From assembly GCA_959347315.1 (NCBI GenBank), contig OY365810.1, positions 25,692,993-25,756,992 of the forward strand: DNA of 64,000 nt, written 5' to 3'. The first letter of the stretch is position 1. Every line of letters begins with the position of its first letter. The notes beneath the pieces were generated by a model, which was given only the letters and a program-made list of their open reading frames with translations, made no database searches and had not been told where the DNA came from. This stretch comes from Bimastos eiseni (Eukaryota > Annelida > Clitellata > Crassiclitellata > Lumbricidae). Below, in pieces: positions 44,801 through 57,257 of this stretch. Position numbers and translations under genes: made by a program.

Positions 44801-46502
44801 AAGAATTTCAATTTAGAGTGCAGATGTTCATCTGCGCGTAATAGACTATAGTTTGCAGCAGAAAGGAATGTGTCATTTCACTAATTTATAACATTTCTTT
44901 TAGTGTTCTTCAATGAAATTAAGATAACGATTATCAAGACAAGCGCCTTCAACCAACGGAGATGCTCGATCGTAGCTGTCAACTACATATATAGATCCAC
45001 ATCTTCTCAAATTTAGGAGGGAGAATGTAATTTTTAATCGAATAACAAAACAATTCAAATATGGTGGTCGATATTTTTGTACAACAAACGTTGAGTTATT
45101 GTTACGCCAAGCACCTGACTTGTTTTTGTTATAAAAATAATTAACACTTGTCAAAATTCCCTTATACCTACAGATGCTGTTTGAGAAGAGTTGACCCTCC
45201 GCCAGAATGTGTTTTTGTTACTATGACCGACTATGTGCATTTTGATTGACACATTTCATGCCAATCCGAATAGCAATACCAATTAGCCAATATATCAGAT
45301 GGATACGCAGATAAATGATGGAAACTATTGCCTTGTTTACGGATAATTCCCGGTTGCATACCGGTAATTGTTCAAAATAAATCTGTCGGCTGCGTGAGAC
45401 ACTTAGAGAAGAGCATCAAATGAAACGAACCGTTCGATCGGCACGATCGGATATCCAGCAACGAGTTTTTTAACTGCTACAACAACTTCCACTTCTACTA
45501 CTACTACATCCACTTCTTCCAAGAGACAATACTATAGTTGTAGTAATAATAATACTAATTTTGAAAAGCCCAGCGAGTGTTATGAAACCAAGAGTACCCT
45601 CTGGGCGGCTTTGAAGCTGCGATAAGGTATGTAACGACCGATTTGAACGGAGTTTAAGTCCACGAAGGAGCTACAAAAAGTGTTCTCTCTTCGTAGAGAT
45701 AGGCTACGTCTACGCTACGATGATTCCCATGTTGTCTTCATACAACGCAGAACGATGCTATTGCGAACGACTCTCTCCTCGTTCTTGGTTGATAATCAAG
45801 GACCTGATAGAATGCGTCTCACATATATTCGATGTCATAACCTGCATTGATTTTCTGATTGCTCTCCTTACGTCACTCGCCGTCCTCGTAAACCTTGGAG
45901 TATAATGGCCAGACAACACACTTCAACTATATTGCTTGTTGGAACCGCGTGTGCACTGAGAAAGAAATCGCTAGTCTATGGCATACTATCATCGCCTGAT
46001 ACTGAATACAACTTTGCTCCTCCTGCAGCTTATTACTGCCAGTCGTACGCTTCTCGGTGGCAGCGATTTCAAGTTACCTCAGAGGTAGTGTATTTTTCAT
46101 GTGTATAATTAGATTTTCCAAAGGAGGTTGTTCCTGTGGTGCTCGCTTCACTAATCTACCCTGAGACATCTGACTTTCCGTTGAACAAACTCATCCAAGG
46201 GATATCATGTCAACTAACATGGTAACTACTGCTGACATGTTTGAATGTCTGTTCATTTGTGTTCCTTTTGACGCCTTCAGGACTAGAGTATAGATTAGAG
46301 TGTAGGGATAGAGTACAGGGTCGTGTTTAGGCTATGTAATAATTTTGTCAAGCGCTTTTAAATAGTGCATCAGTTGTTGAATACAAATAATATTTCTGTG
46401 ATATTTTGATCAGATTTTCAGACGTGCTTTTAATCTTGTGTGTTTACCGTTTTCATATAATAAATTATGTGTATGCCTAAACAAAAAACTTGTGATTTTG
46501 AC
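44801..46502. other. Host intergenic DNA
   Basis: No gene is recognised. Two short ORFs at 45720-45905 and 45905-46108 overlap at their junction but show no domain. A CTACTACTACATC stretch occurs near 45495. Confidence 0.4.
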
Positions 46503-46598
46503 TATTAATCTGTTACCATCGCCCATAGGCGATGGTAACAGATTAATAACCTCCGCCCTGTTACCATCGCCCATAGGCGATGGTAACAGGGCGGAGGT
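46503..46598. repeat. Two adjacent perfect hairpins with a common core
   Basis: Hairpin 1 (46503-46548) has a 21-bp perfect stem and CATA loop. Hairpin 2 (46549-46598) has a 23-bp perfect stem and the same CATA loop. Both share the CTGTTACCATCGCC half-stem, but the outer stem differs (TATTAAT versus ACCTCCGCC). Stems without a single mismatch imply recent origin or active maintenance. Confidence 0.9.
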
Positions 46599-46994
46599 AC
46601 TATGAAATCAGTCTGTACATTGTTCAGGCAATCCCTCGATAACGGAGAGGGGTTACTTGAAATGGTGGTATGCGCTTGAAGTTTTTACATCGGTCAAACT
46701 AGATTTTAGACTGTACAATCACACCAGATTGATTGACTGAGTTTTCATCGGTGTCCACACCATCGTCTGAGTTACAAATCTCATGGACTTTACGCTAACA
46801 GTCACACAAAGGGAAAATCAAACCAGCCCATTAGGTTAACCTGTTGGCACTCACAACTCTTTCGACGTAGAGACTGCACACGCCCACGTATCCAATCGTT
46901 GTGTGCATAAACAGACCGCACAACGCTCTATGTCTATGAGCAGCCTAAGTAATATTACATTTCGCTAGACTGATAGCTCGCTCTCCTCGCTTCT

Positions 46995-47400
46995 CTTATC
47001 TCTACCTTTATGTTTGATGAACTTCACTGGCTCCCTCTCCATGTTCGCATACAATTTAAAATTCTCATTTCAATCTTCAAGGCTCAGCGAGGTCTTGCCC
47101 CGAGATACCTGGTTAACGTAACACTTCGGCCTCATGCAGCTTCCTCCCTCCATCCACTTTGCTCGTTCAATAGACCTGAACACTTGGTTCCTCGAACTAA
47201 AACAGCAATGGCTCGGTTTCGATCTTTTGCTTCAATTGGTCCTTCTCGGTGGAATGCATTCTCTCCATCTGTTCGCTCAAAAATTCTATCTTGCAGTCTC
47301 TCGTCCTCTTGTACTTTCTCAAAAACTACTTCTCCTCACGGGGACTTGCGCACTGGCAGCGCTTCTGAACGATCCACCTTACTACAGGCGCTCTAGAAAT
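46995..47400 (+). pseudogene. CR1/L2-like LINE, C-terminal end of the RT ORF
   Basis: The frame at 47010 reads ELHWLPLHVRIQFKILISIF, then APRYLVNVTL, PRTKTAMARFRSFASIGPSR and WNAFSPSVRS. L-H-W-L-P followed by R-T-x-T and a W-N-x-L-P-like block is the known C-terminus of CR1/L2/Rex1-type LINE polyproteins. A GCGCT-rich tail and ATACAATACAATTAC microsatellite follow, which mark the 3' end. The catalytic RT blocks are absent, so this is a 5'-truncated copy. Confidence 0.78.
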
Positions 47401-47520
47401 GTTTAAATACAATACAATTACATTACACGAATTATAATTCGTCAATGAATACATTCTGTAATGCTGTTCTCGAAAGGCCTGGAATTTGGGATGCCTCCAG
47501 TGTCCATCCGATGAAATATA

Positions 47521-47587
47521 ATGTAATGTAATCGAGCATTTATAAAGCGCCCCTTCAAGATATCTACTTAGAGGCGCTCTCTGCGTT
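47521..47587 (-). repeat. LINE 3'-tail-like motif, reverse
   Basis: In reverse it reads AGAGAGCGCCTCTAAGTAGA, TATCTTGAAGGGGCGCTTTA, TAAATGC. It is the fullest of the copies in this window. Confidence 0.5.
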
Positions 47588-49030
47588 GGCCTAAAATAAT
47601 AATGTCATCATATGATTGAATAAAAGACATAATAATGATAGGTATAGCAACTCCAACCGACGCTGTCTATCTGCTATTCGTATGACGACAGTCAGCATTA
47701 ACAGTAAGGCATTATTTGTAATCGTATATTTTTGTAGCGCTACTCCGAGTGATAATCCTCGGAGGCTCTCTCGACCTGACAACAGCAAACCACGATCGAA
47801 AAGAATGGGTTTGGAACGCTTGCGGAAAGGAGCAAAGAAAGACCAGGAAGTTCATTACAGAGATTGCTAGGCAACCTATACCGCAGAGATGGACCTACAA
47901 CATCACTAGCTAAAAAAGAAAAATGCGAACCATCGCGCAGCATGGACAAATTAATCACAATAATACCGTTGACATGCTGCATGTATATTGATACATACAT
48001 ACATAGGCCTATTCTGGTATACAAATATACAAGACTATATGTTTGACTGTATATTCATAATTATTATAATGTCTTTTTTCTTCTTCCCAAAAACGTTACA
48101 GTAATCTTCGCAGTTGCTGATATCCATGTTTACCAATACCGTGTTCTATAAATACACCCATGCAAGATAACCTAAGGTTATCCTGAGAAGTCTGCTCATT
48201 GAGCTACGTTGACCAATAAAAAGTTGTCATGGTTGAGGGGCATATTGTTGGATCCAAGCTTTATAAGCACACATTCAAGGACACTACGCGCTCTAAGAAA
48301 AATGTGCAATAACATGCAAAGTTAAGTATATCCTTCAAATGAATAGTATGCGAGGTGCCAAGTAAAGTAACGTATAATGTGACAGAAATAGAGATCCAAA
48401 TTTGCACCGGATCTTGAATATCGCCACGTGTAAAGGGAAGTACATTGCACATAATAATGTCTCACATGGCCAATTAAGAATCCTCCCAAGGGAAGAGTCT
48501 TTAGCAAATGATTGGTATCGAGAAGTAGGCCTACTAATGCTCTGCATGCCCTGAGATAAACGGCAGGTCGATTTAGAGCAGGTCTAAATACAATGTATAA
48601 AATTAGGAGTAGATTAGCTCTGCTTGCGAGGCGAAAGAGAGATGATCGATTGAAGAAGTGGACCCCGCTGTGGCCTGTGGCCACCTCACGTTCACTGCGA
48701 ACGATACCAGCGCTCGTGAATAAGCTGATGACCTGCGCTTAGCCTTCATGTTATAACGAGTTTATAAATTTTTAGTGCACGATTACGATTACGATATCAT
48801 AGACCGTGCGAGCAGCATAATTTATGCATGCATTCGTACACATTACGGATGCAAGCGCACATACATACATGTACATTACAATGCGCTTGTTGCTCATGCC
48901 TGAATATCATGTGCTGCATACTAGAGAGCAATAAGAGCAATCCTATTAGCTAATCCAGTAGGCAACCAAGGTTAAGAACTGTAAGCGATTCTATTTTCTT
49001 GGCCTCGGCATATGAGGGCGAGTAACCAGT
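47588..49030. other. Host intergenic DNA
   Basis: No gene is recognised. Confidence 0.45.
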
Positions 49031-49031
49031 T

Positions 49032-49035
<4 letters not shown>

Positions 49036-49068
<33 letters not shown>

Positions 49069-49240
49069 GGTCATCTGACCCACCGCGTATATTCGCTGTG
49101 TTCACCTATATGCACGATTGGTTGATTAATTGACTGATTGATTGACTGACTGATTGGTTGATTAATTGACTGATTGACTGACTGACTGACTGATTGATTG
49201 ATTGACTGACTAACTGATTGATAGATTGATTGATTGGCAT
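49036..49240. repeat. (TC)n and (TTGA/TTGAC)n simple repeats
   Basis: A TC dinucleotide run (49036-49065) and an ATTGATTGACTGACTG tetranucleotide-type stretch (49118-49238). Confidence 0.85.
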
Positions 49241-49470
49241 GCAAAGTTCACGATGAGCTCAAGTGGACCAAAACCTTGAAATGCCTTTATACCAGGCCTT
49301 AGAGAATTGAACCTGTAGCTTCTTGTTGTCAATCAAGCGCCCTGTTACCACTAAACCACCGCGTACTCCATGCATGGATATTGACTGGGCCGCAAAGAAT
49401 GGGGAAATGGAATCTGTTAGTACCGTGCTGTTTAACGTCATCGCCTCTGTTCTGTGGTTTGGAAGCCAGA

Positions 49471-49707
<237 letters not shown>

Positions 49708-49835
49708 GGAGAGACAGAGAGAGAAACAGATATAGAGACACGCCAAAGAGAAAAACAGACGGAGAGACAGAGAGACAGAGACTGACATGCAAAGTGATAC
49801 AGACAGACAGACAGAGAGAAAGAGAGAGAGATTCA

Positions 49836-49877
<42 letters not shown>

Positions 49878-50069
49878 GTGATCATATAGAATGGCACGCC
49901 TTGTTCCTCACGCTCTATATATGCCTAATTCAAGTAGGCTAACAAGAGACCATTCATTCACTCATGAAACAGTTAGATCATCCATTTCTCAATACAGTAA
50001 TCTAGCCCTCTCATCTGTACCAGTCAGTTTTCCTTTGCCTCTCTCCGTTCTGCCTCTGCTTCTCGGCAG

Positions 50070-50154
50070 ACACCTTTTACTACTCCAGGCGACAAGAAGT
50101 CCGCCTTTGAGAGCAGCCTCATGTAGCAGAGATTCTCGTGCCATGATATTACAG
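50070..50154 (+). other. Exon-like 85-bp segment
   Basis: A good acceptor (TTCTCGGCAG) precedes it and a strong donor (ACAG then GTAAGC) follows it. One frame is open through. In another, TTTACTACTCCAGGCGAC.. reads plausibly but stops. It could be a non-coding exon or chance. Confidence 0.2.
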
Positions 50155-51424
50155 GTAAGCTAAGTTGCAGCAGGGAACTGATTGCAGACAGAACGCATTG
50201 TGGCTAGTAAACATTGACGGCAAATAACACAGGTCCGAATAGGAAGAGGAGGAAGAGGAGGAAGAGGAGGAGGAAGCGCTGGAATTGATGTATACACCGC
50301 AGACATTGACAGCATCATATGAACACATCATTATATGCACTTATCAAGTACTTTTATGTATATGTGTATAATTTATGACCGCTCATTTAGCTTCTTGTTC
50401 GAACATCACGAAGGCGCTAAACGTATATGTAGTTAACCGATGGATCTAAAAAGCCATTTAGGCTATTTCTACATGTAAACAGAGCACAACATGCATACAC
50501 TATGCAAAATATACATTGATTTATAAATATATCTATATTATAGATATAATACTGCCTGAGTTATAACGGATGCAACATATATATATAATGATTATATAAA
50601 AGAAACAGCATACCCTGTAGATTCAGATGCGCTTAACTCAACTATAAAATGCGAGTAAATCCGAAGAGTGGACACTTAGAGTCACATTAAAACACGTGTA
50701 AGTAAAGGAACAGAAAGAGCAGCGCTTTCAAGCGTCTTTACTAAAAGCGCCACATGATTGTCCATATATGACGCCTGAACACACACATACACACCTACAC
50801 ACACCCACACACACACACATACACACACCTAAACACACGCCAAAGAAATATATATATGTATACATCAAATCAAATAACGTTTTTTATTTGTGACCATGCA
50901 CCCATATAGCTCACGGCTGATACAGATGTAATTTCAAGAATAAGGTTGGAAACAAAGCAAAGCCCAGAAGGATATACCCGTAATCCCGTTAATATGGACG
51001 CCATGACGCCTCGAGAAGGCCTGTGTACTATTTAATGGATTATTTCATTAGCAAAGCGCAGCACAGTTGACGCCTTGAGGAGGCCAACGCTATGGTTGAC
51101 CAAACAGATGTGCAGATTCAGAATAAAGAAGTTATCTGTAAAATTAAAACGAAAGACATCAAACAGTACTGTAGTGACGTATCAACAAACACAGGCGAAA
51201 CTGATTAATATTGTTTTCAAGTGTTAATTATCATTAAAACTATTTGAATGAGAGCGTTAAATGCTTTCAAATCCTTGCTTGCTGGATGAAGGAAATAATT
51301 GTTATAAAGAGAAATTGTTATATAAATATACAAAATTATAAATATATATACTGGGCGTTGCCCTGAATTATCTCCCGGATCACATTCATTTCCCTATATA
51401 ATATATATCTGCCTCTGCAGCTTC
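50155..51424. other. Host intergenic DNA
   Basis: No gene is recognised. It has a GGAAGAGGA run (50238-50275), an (AC)n stretch (50785-50840) and a CATCAAATCAAATAACG word near 50865 that recalls retroelement tails. Confidence 0.45.
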
Positions 51425-51690
51425 TCATCGACCTCTGCGCTCCTTGAACTGGCACGCTCTCTTTGTTTGGCCAGTGCCCAGTTTGGACCACTGTGGACCA
51501 AAGCTAGATCTATCGCCACCATTGGGCTCTCCATATGTCATGCCCTTCCCTCATCTCAATGCGTTACCTGTCTTTCTGCTCTCTTCCTACGTCATTCTCC
51601 CTCCTCAAAACCTTCTCATGTTTTTCGCACTGAGAGCGTTAATGGATAGCCACTGCTGTGAGCGGCGCCATATAAATCCGTAAATACAAT
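51425..51690 (+). pseudogene. LINE 3' end, second CR1/L2-like copy
   Basis: The frame at 51467 reads TKARSIATIGLSICHALPSS, parallel to TKTAMARFRSFASIGPSRWN in the 46995 copy, then a GAGCGGCGCCATATAAATCC tail and an AATACAATGCAATGC end. Only the last part of the ORF and the 3' tail remain. Confidence 0.55.
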
Positions 51691-52970
51691 GCAATGCACA
51701 GGGTCCTTAAGGACAATGAGACTAGAGAAAATATGCAGCAGAACATAATTATATTTATTGTGACGTCTAGTTGTCTCTAGAGTGAACATGGTCGCTGACT
51801 TAACGCAAAGGAAATATACCATCTCTCTTAGTTAGGAAGTTTATTAGCTTTACAGAAATTCTTCTATTATTTTTACAAAAGAGCCGAACAGCTCGCTAAA
51901 CAGAACTATAGGCTTACAGCTTTCTTTCACTTGCACGTATAAACAAAATCGGTTTCATTACGACATAAAATACAGTCATGCATATAAATATATAGCACGC
52001 CATGTACAGCAATAATTATATACAGACCAACGAATGACGGCGATCAATAGGGATGGATTCAAACCCTAAAGGGACCATGGTCCCGCTAGCAGGGTCATTC
52101 ATTACGTAGATGATTGATGTCGGTATTAGTAATAATTCTGTTGCTATAAGTTTGTTAAGAAAAAAAGACTTAAGTAGTTACTTTTCTGATGAATTGTCAG
52201 TAAACAATAAAAATATTTGGTTATGGTCATGGTTATGGCTATAGCCAAAGGACTGACTAGACCTCCCCACCATCAAACACCTTGAAGCACCTCAATTAAA
52301 ATTGTCTGTGGCTTCACAGCGTTCCGTCGCCTCTTCTTTATTATCACACAGACGAATCAGGCAACAGTAATCATATATATATATAGTGATGGACTCAATA
52401 GCAGTTTGAAATAGATTTCTATGTTCAACAGATAATATATATATATAATATTACTTAGTATAAAAAATACTTTTTAACAATATTTTGTAACAGTATTTTA
52501 TCAAAATAGTTTCAAAAGGTATTTTGGAGAAGTCGAAATACTAATCCAAAATGCTTAGGAAAGGTAATCCTGCTTCTCAAAAGCAAAGCTTATAAATAAG
52601 TTAAATTAACTTATGAGATAATCAGTATTGCAGGTGCATCAAAAGTATCAGATGCCACAAGTCTTAAGATCTCGATTAGAAGGTGACCTTTAGAAATACT
52701 AATGATCTTCTGATCACACATACTGCCTGTGTTGTGTCAAGAGATACGTATGATTACATATTATATGTAGCTTAATATATATAATATATACAATATATTT
52801 ATGTAATTATATGTGAGCGTGTGCCTTGTCCGCATTATTTTATATTACGCCACACCACACCACATTGCTAAATAATCACTCCTGGGATCCATATCAATTC
52901 TGATGGTAATGAATACTAAATTTCATTTAACAGTCTCTTATGTGTAGCTCACCTGTGCTGTAATTTTCAG
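51691..52970. other. Host intergenic DNA
   Basis: No gene is recognised. AATACTTTTTAACAATATTT-type repeats near 52460-52560 hint at another miniature element without clear ends. Confidence 0.4.
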
Positions 52971-53140
52971 CTGTCCTTGATGAGACTCAGTTTCAGATGG
53001 CAACCAACAAAGTCGTTCGTCCATCAAAAACTGAGATTCTGCCACTGAGCACTCCACACGAACTTACAAAATCTGATCTGCTTGAGTTATTGAAACTTGG
53101 TTTCTCATTTGTTGACCTGATCAACACAGCTCAAAACTAA
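52971..53140 (+). CDS. Candidate host terminal exon, unknown gene
   Basis: After a fair acceptor (TGTAATTTTCAG) an open frame of 56 codons reads DETQFQMATNKVVRPSKTEI, then HELTKSDLLELLKLGFSFVD and LINTAQN, stop at 53138. Composition is that of normal soluble protein, with amphipathic helix spacing in the second half. No domain is recognised and no partner exon is certain. It could be chance or a retrogene fragment. Confidence 0.33.
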
Positions 53141-53211
53141 CGTGTTGCTTAATGCAAGCAGTGTACATGAAATAGAATTATTCTACCACGTTATCCACGT
53201 CTCTCAATGAC

Positions 53212-53288
53212 CATGTAACATAATGATGATTCACAATAACTGTGCACATGGTCCACGTACACAGTTGTTGTGAATCATTCGTGACATG
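53212..53288 (+). ncRNA. miRNA-precursor-like hairpin
   Basis: GATGATTCACAATAACTGTG (53225-53244) pairs with CACAGTTGTTGTGAATCAT (53260-53278) almost fully, with a 15-nt loop and further pairing of CATGT with ACATG outside. Arm length and loop size fit a pre-miRNA, but a decayed foldback transposon would look the same. Confidence 0.3.
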
Positions 53289-54092
53289 CGCAAAATTAGG
53301 TGTTGTGAGATGTATGCGAGGATATATCTGGCAAATGCATTGCTTTTGTCCCCTTAATTACATCAATTGGCTTTTCATTGTTATAAATTAATCAAACATG
53401 TTGCAGAGAGTTAAAAACTCTTGGCTTGAGCCATCGATATAGGCTACATATAAAGAAGAAAAGTAGGCCCACATGTATGTAAATGCCTATGTATGTTTCA
53501 CAAAAGTGTTTGATCAAATTGAGCGATTGCTCCTAAATTTTGCCCCAATATTTTTAGCGATGCAAAAATGTTGCCACTTCCCCACGCTCCCCTATAGGGA
53601 GGCACTTGCAATATGTACCAAAATTGGCCAGTCATCTGCACATATTTTAAATGCCTCCTCATAGGCGAGCATGGGGAAACAATGTTCAACACATTTAGGA
53701 ACTGTAAGGACCACCCGATGAAGTCTACTACTTCAGCTAGTAACCTATACATCCGAATATGGGCATAATCGCTGTACTTGAATGTTTGTTCTGACTTCCT
53801 GTCTTTCAAAAATAAGTTTCAATTGGATCTCACTGTGATCTCTGTCCAGCCACGATAATTAAAAAAATCATTTCTTATTTCCAAAATTTAACAATATCCA
53901 GTGAGGTCATCTGATTATCTAAGTTTTGGTAATACTTAGAAATAAAAGCAGTTCTTGCTAAACATGCTTTTCCGTTGCTAGGCCTACTTTTAGAACTTTT
54001 CTTCTGTGCAGGTGCGCGCAGCTAATTTCTTTCATACACTAAAACCTCACTCTAATTGTCTATCCACCATTGGCTGTCTTTCTGTCTTACAG
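53289..54092. other. Host intergenic DNA
   Basis: No gene is recognised. Confidence 0.4.
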
Positions 54093-54212
54093 ACTGATCT
54101 GCTGAACATAGCCCTGAAGACGGCCTTGTTTGTTGCTCCATCGGTTGATGCCCTGTTCATTAGACACAAGCACAATAAAAGTAACCAATTACGATTACAA
54201 TTTTGTCAATGA
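54093..54212 (+). CDS. Weak candidate exon
   Basis: It follows a pyrimidine-rich acceptor (CTTTCTGTCTTACAG) and reads TDLLNIALKTALFVAPSVDA and LFIRHKHNK. A weak donor (AAAA then GTAACC) lies near 54180; otherwise the frame stops at 54210. The phase does not join cleanly to the exon-like block at 57066. No family is recognised. Confidence 0.2.
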   Translation, partial: TDLLNIALKTALFVAPSVDALFIRHKHNKSNQLRLQFCQ

Positions 54213-56218
54213 TCAAAGTAAAATTAATTGAAGCTATACATCACAGTCAAGTACACTAAACCATTTAGATTAACACACTATCGAATAACAATAAAAGTGC
54301 CCTACAAAATATAAATGTTTATTTCTCAACTGTATTAAAAAAAATTCAAAATGTTTAAAAATACAATTTCATTTTATTTAAAAAATAAAAAAACCTGTTT
54401 GCATACGATGAGCGTGCGGTAGTTTCTACCTAATAGTAGTGAGCAAATGATCGATTCAAAATAAGTGACGTCATATACGCTAACTGGCACCTGATACAGG
54501 TGTAGCAGAGCTGATTACACAATTATGATTGGCATGGTGGACATGACCTTTTAGGGTAGTATGGGCTTATCAGGGTAATTGACAAGCTGGTTCCCCACAG
54601 GATTGGCAGACAGATCCAAACATAAATCGATGCAGCACCCACACAGACACGCATACAGTTGTAAAACAGATTGACCAGCAGACTGTCTTCCACATACATA
54701 TGGAAGAACCCACACAGATGTACAGCCACACAGTCAGGCACACACATTCCCACACGGTCGTACGCGGAGTCAGACATACATACTTTTACTAAACTTAAGA
54801 AACGTAACATTACATCTTCAGTTTACTGTTAGTATGTTATTGCACCGTGAGCTGCCTAATGCGTCATAAATTGTCTATTTCACCACGTAGGTAGTTGTTA
54901 GAATCGGGTGGTTCCACAAGGGAGGTGACGTTTTGAGTGTAAGATCCACCCAACACGCCTTAGCCAGCCAGCAGACTCCGCCAATCACGACTGGGCCAAC
55001 TGCTCGGCTTGCAGTAGAGACCAGCTGACATGTGACGCCACTGGCTTTGAATTGGTCATTTCTTCACTACTCAGAATTATCTTTTAGCCCATGTTTAGCC
55101 GTGCATGCTATGCAGCAGAATGGACACTGCGCGATCTCGTTATCGCGATTGCATCGGTTGAAGGAATTATGTAACGGGGAAACAGGAAGAAGAACGGGAA
55201 AAAGAGCAGGAAGTAGAAGAGAGCGGAGAATCATAAACAACATCTCAACAATCGACCACATTATGGATATAAATGGATATAGCCCATTTATCGGAGACTC
55301 ATCCCGAATGTAGGAAGAGTACGATTTGTCAAGAACGAACAGGGGTAGGATATAATTATATATGTATATGTATGTATATATACAATATGAAAAAATCTGT
55401 ATGGATTTGCTGTGCAGCAATTAATTTGTTTCTAAATTTGTTCCTCTCGTCTCAAACCACTCGCAGTGGATACAATCTATCGGAGTTTGTAAATGAATGA
55501 TCTGATTCACAAACAGAGAAAAATCAAAATAGCCAGGTTTAATGCTTACAAGTCCTTAAAAAATTAAGAGGAACTATCAGTCACAGTTTAAGCTTAAAAT
55601 GATGTCGACCTACTTATATGAACAACTAATTGTGCATACATGTTTTATAGGCCTAAGAGTTTTAGGCCTACGTGAAAAACTGCACTAAAAGGCGAATAGA
55701 AGTATGGCCTATGCACAATGGAAGCTTTTCTTTTACGAGAGATTCGTCGCAATGGGAGCGCCTCTGATTATATTGTCACGTGAGAGGAGCTTTATAAGTC
55801 TCTAAATAAGAACAGAATAGAAAGCTAACAAACCGAGAACAAATCACGCAAATACCAGAAAACGCTCAATGCAATGAAATTAGAATCGGCGTCAATCAAG
55901 TGACTACACAAGACGAAGATATACGGTTACAGAGAAGGACCAAGTTGTTCCATCGTGTGAAAGAAAAGCCCTGCTCCTTAAATTGTATTATCAGCCTAAA
56001 TCAGACCGATTGGTCAGAATGAAGACTCTGTTGTGATAATGGAGTCGTTTGGATAATGAATTTAAGGGGATCGATCGTCTAAAGGAAACAACCAGAGGTG
56101 AAAACTGACAAGAAGACGCTGGAGTCCAGCCATGCACATATAGTGACCTAGGCATCCGGCATCTAGTCAGTTTTCTATCACCGTCACTGGCTCAATGACC
56201 GAGAATACACATAGTCAA
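54213..56218. other. Host intergenic DNA
   Basis: No gene is recognised. A LINE-tail-like block lies at 55745-55800 (GGGAGCGCCTCTGATTATA). A - strand ORF at 54523-54810 has two overlapping frames and is probably noise. Confidence 0.4.
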
Positions 56219-56226
56219 TCAGGTAG

Positions 56227-56663
56227 CAGAGCTGTTATCAATGCAAGAACAGCATTGCAAAAGCAATGCCAATACTTCCAAAAAAAGTATTACAATACCG
56301 AAATACCAATACCCATACTTTATCTTAAAAGTATCGCAATACCAATACTTTTACCAATGCTGTTACATAGGCTTAATTTGCTCTGAACACACTTCAAACA
56401 TCGATGATTATAAGGAATTTCTCACTGAATCGCTTGGGCCAATGACAATGCATTGAAGCAGCCTTCAGGCAAGCTGTTCGAACGTACTGCTTGTGGCATG
56501 CATCGCATTAGCAGTCGCGTATCGCTGACAAGCTAAAGACAAGTATCGCAACACCCACGCGATACCAGAAAAATGAAACCATCGCAATACTCGCTGCGAT
56601 ATCGACAAAAGTATCGCCGATACCAAGTATTGCGATATTTTATCACGATATTAAACAGCTCTG
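56227..56663. mobile_element. hAT-like miniature element, CAGAGCTGTT ends
   Basis: Left CAGAGCTGTTATCAATGC and right, in reverse, CAGAGCTGTTTAATATCG give a perfect 10-bp terminal inverted repeat. Flanks TCAGGTAG and TCAGGAAA match at 6 of 8. Both halves carry AATACCAATAC/GTATTGCGATA words facing each other. No coding capacity. Confidence 0.55.
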
Positions 56664-56834
56664 TCAGGAAATCACTACCGTAAGAACGCAACAGTCTATA
56701 GGAGTAGATATCGATTTAGCAACGTAATAATTTAATACTATTATTCTCATCGTTATTACTCAAATTATTATTAGTTTCAGTGTTACTATTATTATTGTGC
56801 ATTTATTAAACGCCACTTTCTAGGTAATCACTCG

Positions 56835-56960
56835 AGTTCGTTGAGCATTTGTGAGTGAAGTACTTGCTCAAGGTCCTTGACGCGTTAACTGTATCAGAGG
56901 AGGAATAGAACCTCTAATGATCCTTGCGTTAGAAATCGAAGGTTCGATCAATTGGTTGCC
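56835..56960 (-). mobile_element. tRNA-derived SINE-like fragment, reverse
   Basis: On the - strand: AGAGGTTCTATTCCTCC (B-box-like), then GTCAAGGACCTTGAGCAAGT and ACTTCACTCAC, matching the body of the other SINEs. The 5' head is decayed. Confidence 0.45.
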
Positions 56961-57065
56961 TGCCATCTCCAACATCTTGACCCATAGAAGATGATCGGAG
57001 GCAGGTATTCTGGGCACTAAAGTTAAAGACTTCAATTATTTTAAACTTCATTCGCCTTTCAACAG

Positions 57066-57257
57066 GCTGCTAGTGAATTGGATGATGAATTAATGCGTTT
57101 GATGGAGAAGAACAATGCAGTTGATGAAGATGAAGTGCTTCCTGGCTTTGAATTATTGCAGTGGCATTATAATCCATCACGCACAGGAAAACATCTTTCG
57201 CTGCATATCAACTGGTGTTTTGATTGTAGCCTGCTTCTTTCCACCATGAACTACTAA
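57066..57257 (+). CDS. Candidate host terminal exon with downstream poly(A) signal
   Basis: The acceptor TTCGCCTTTCAACAG is followed by an open frame of 63 codons: ASELDDELMRLMEKNNAVDE, DEVLPGFELLQWHYNPSRTG, KHLSLHINWCFDCSLLLSTM, ending at TAA 57255. The first half is strongly acidic and helical as in real protein. An AATAAA lies near 57441. I do not recognise the gene and no upstream exon joins in phase with certainty. Confidence 0.35.
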   Translation, partial: AASELDDELMRLMEKNNAVDEDEVLPGFELLQWHYNPSRTGKHLSLHINWCFDCSLLLSTMNY

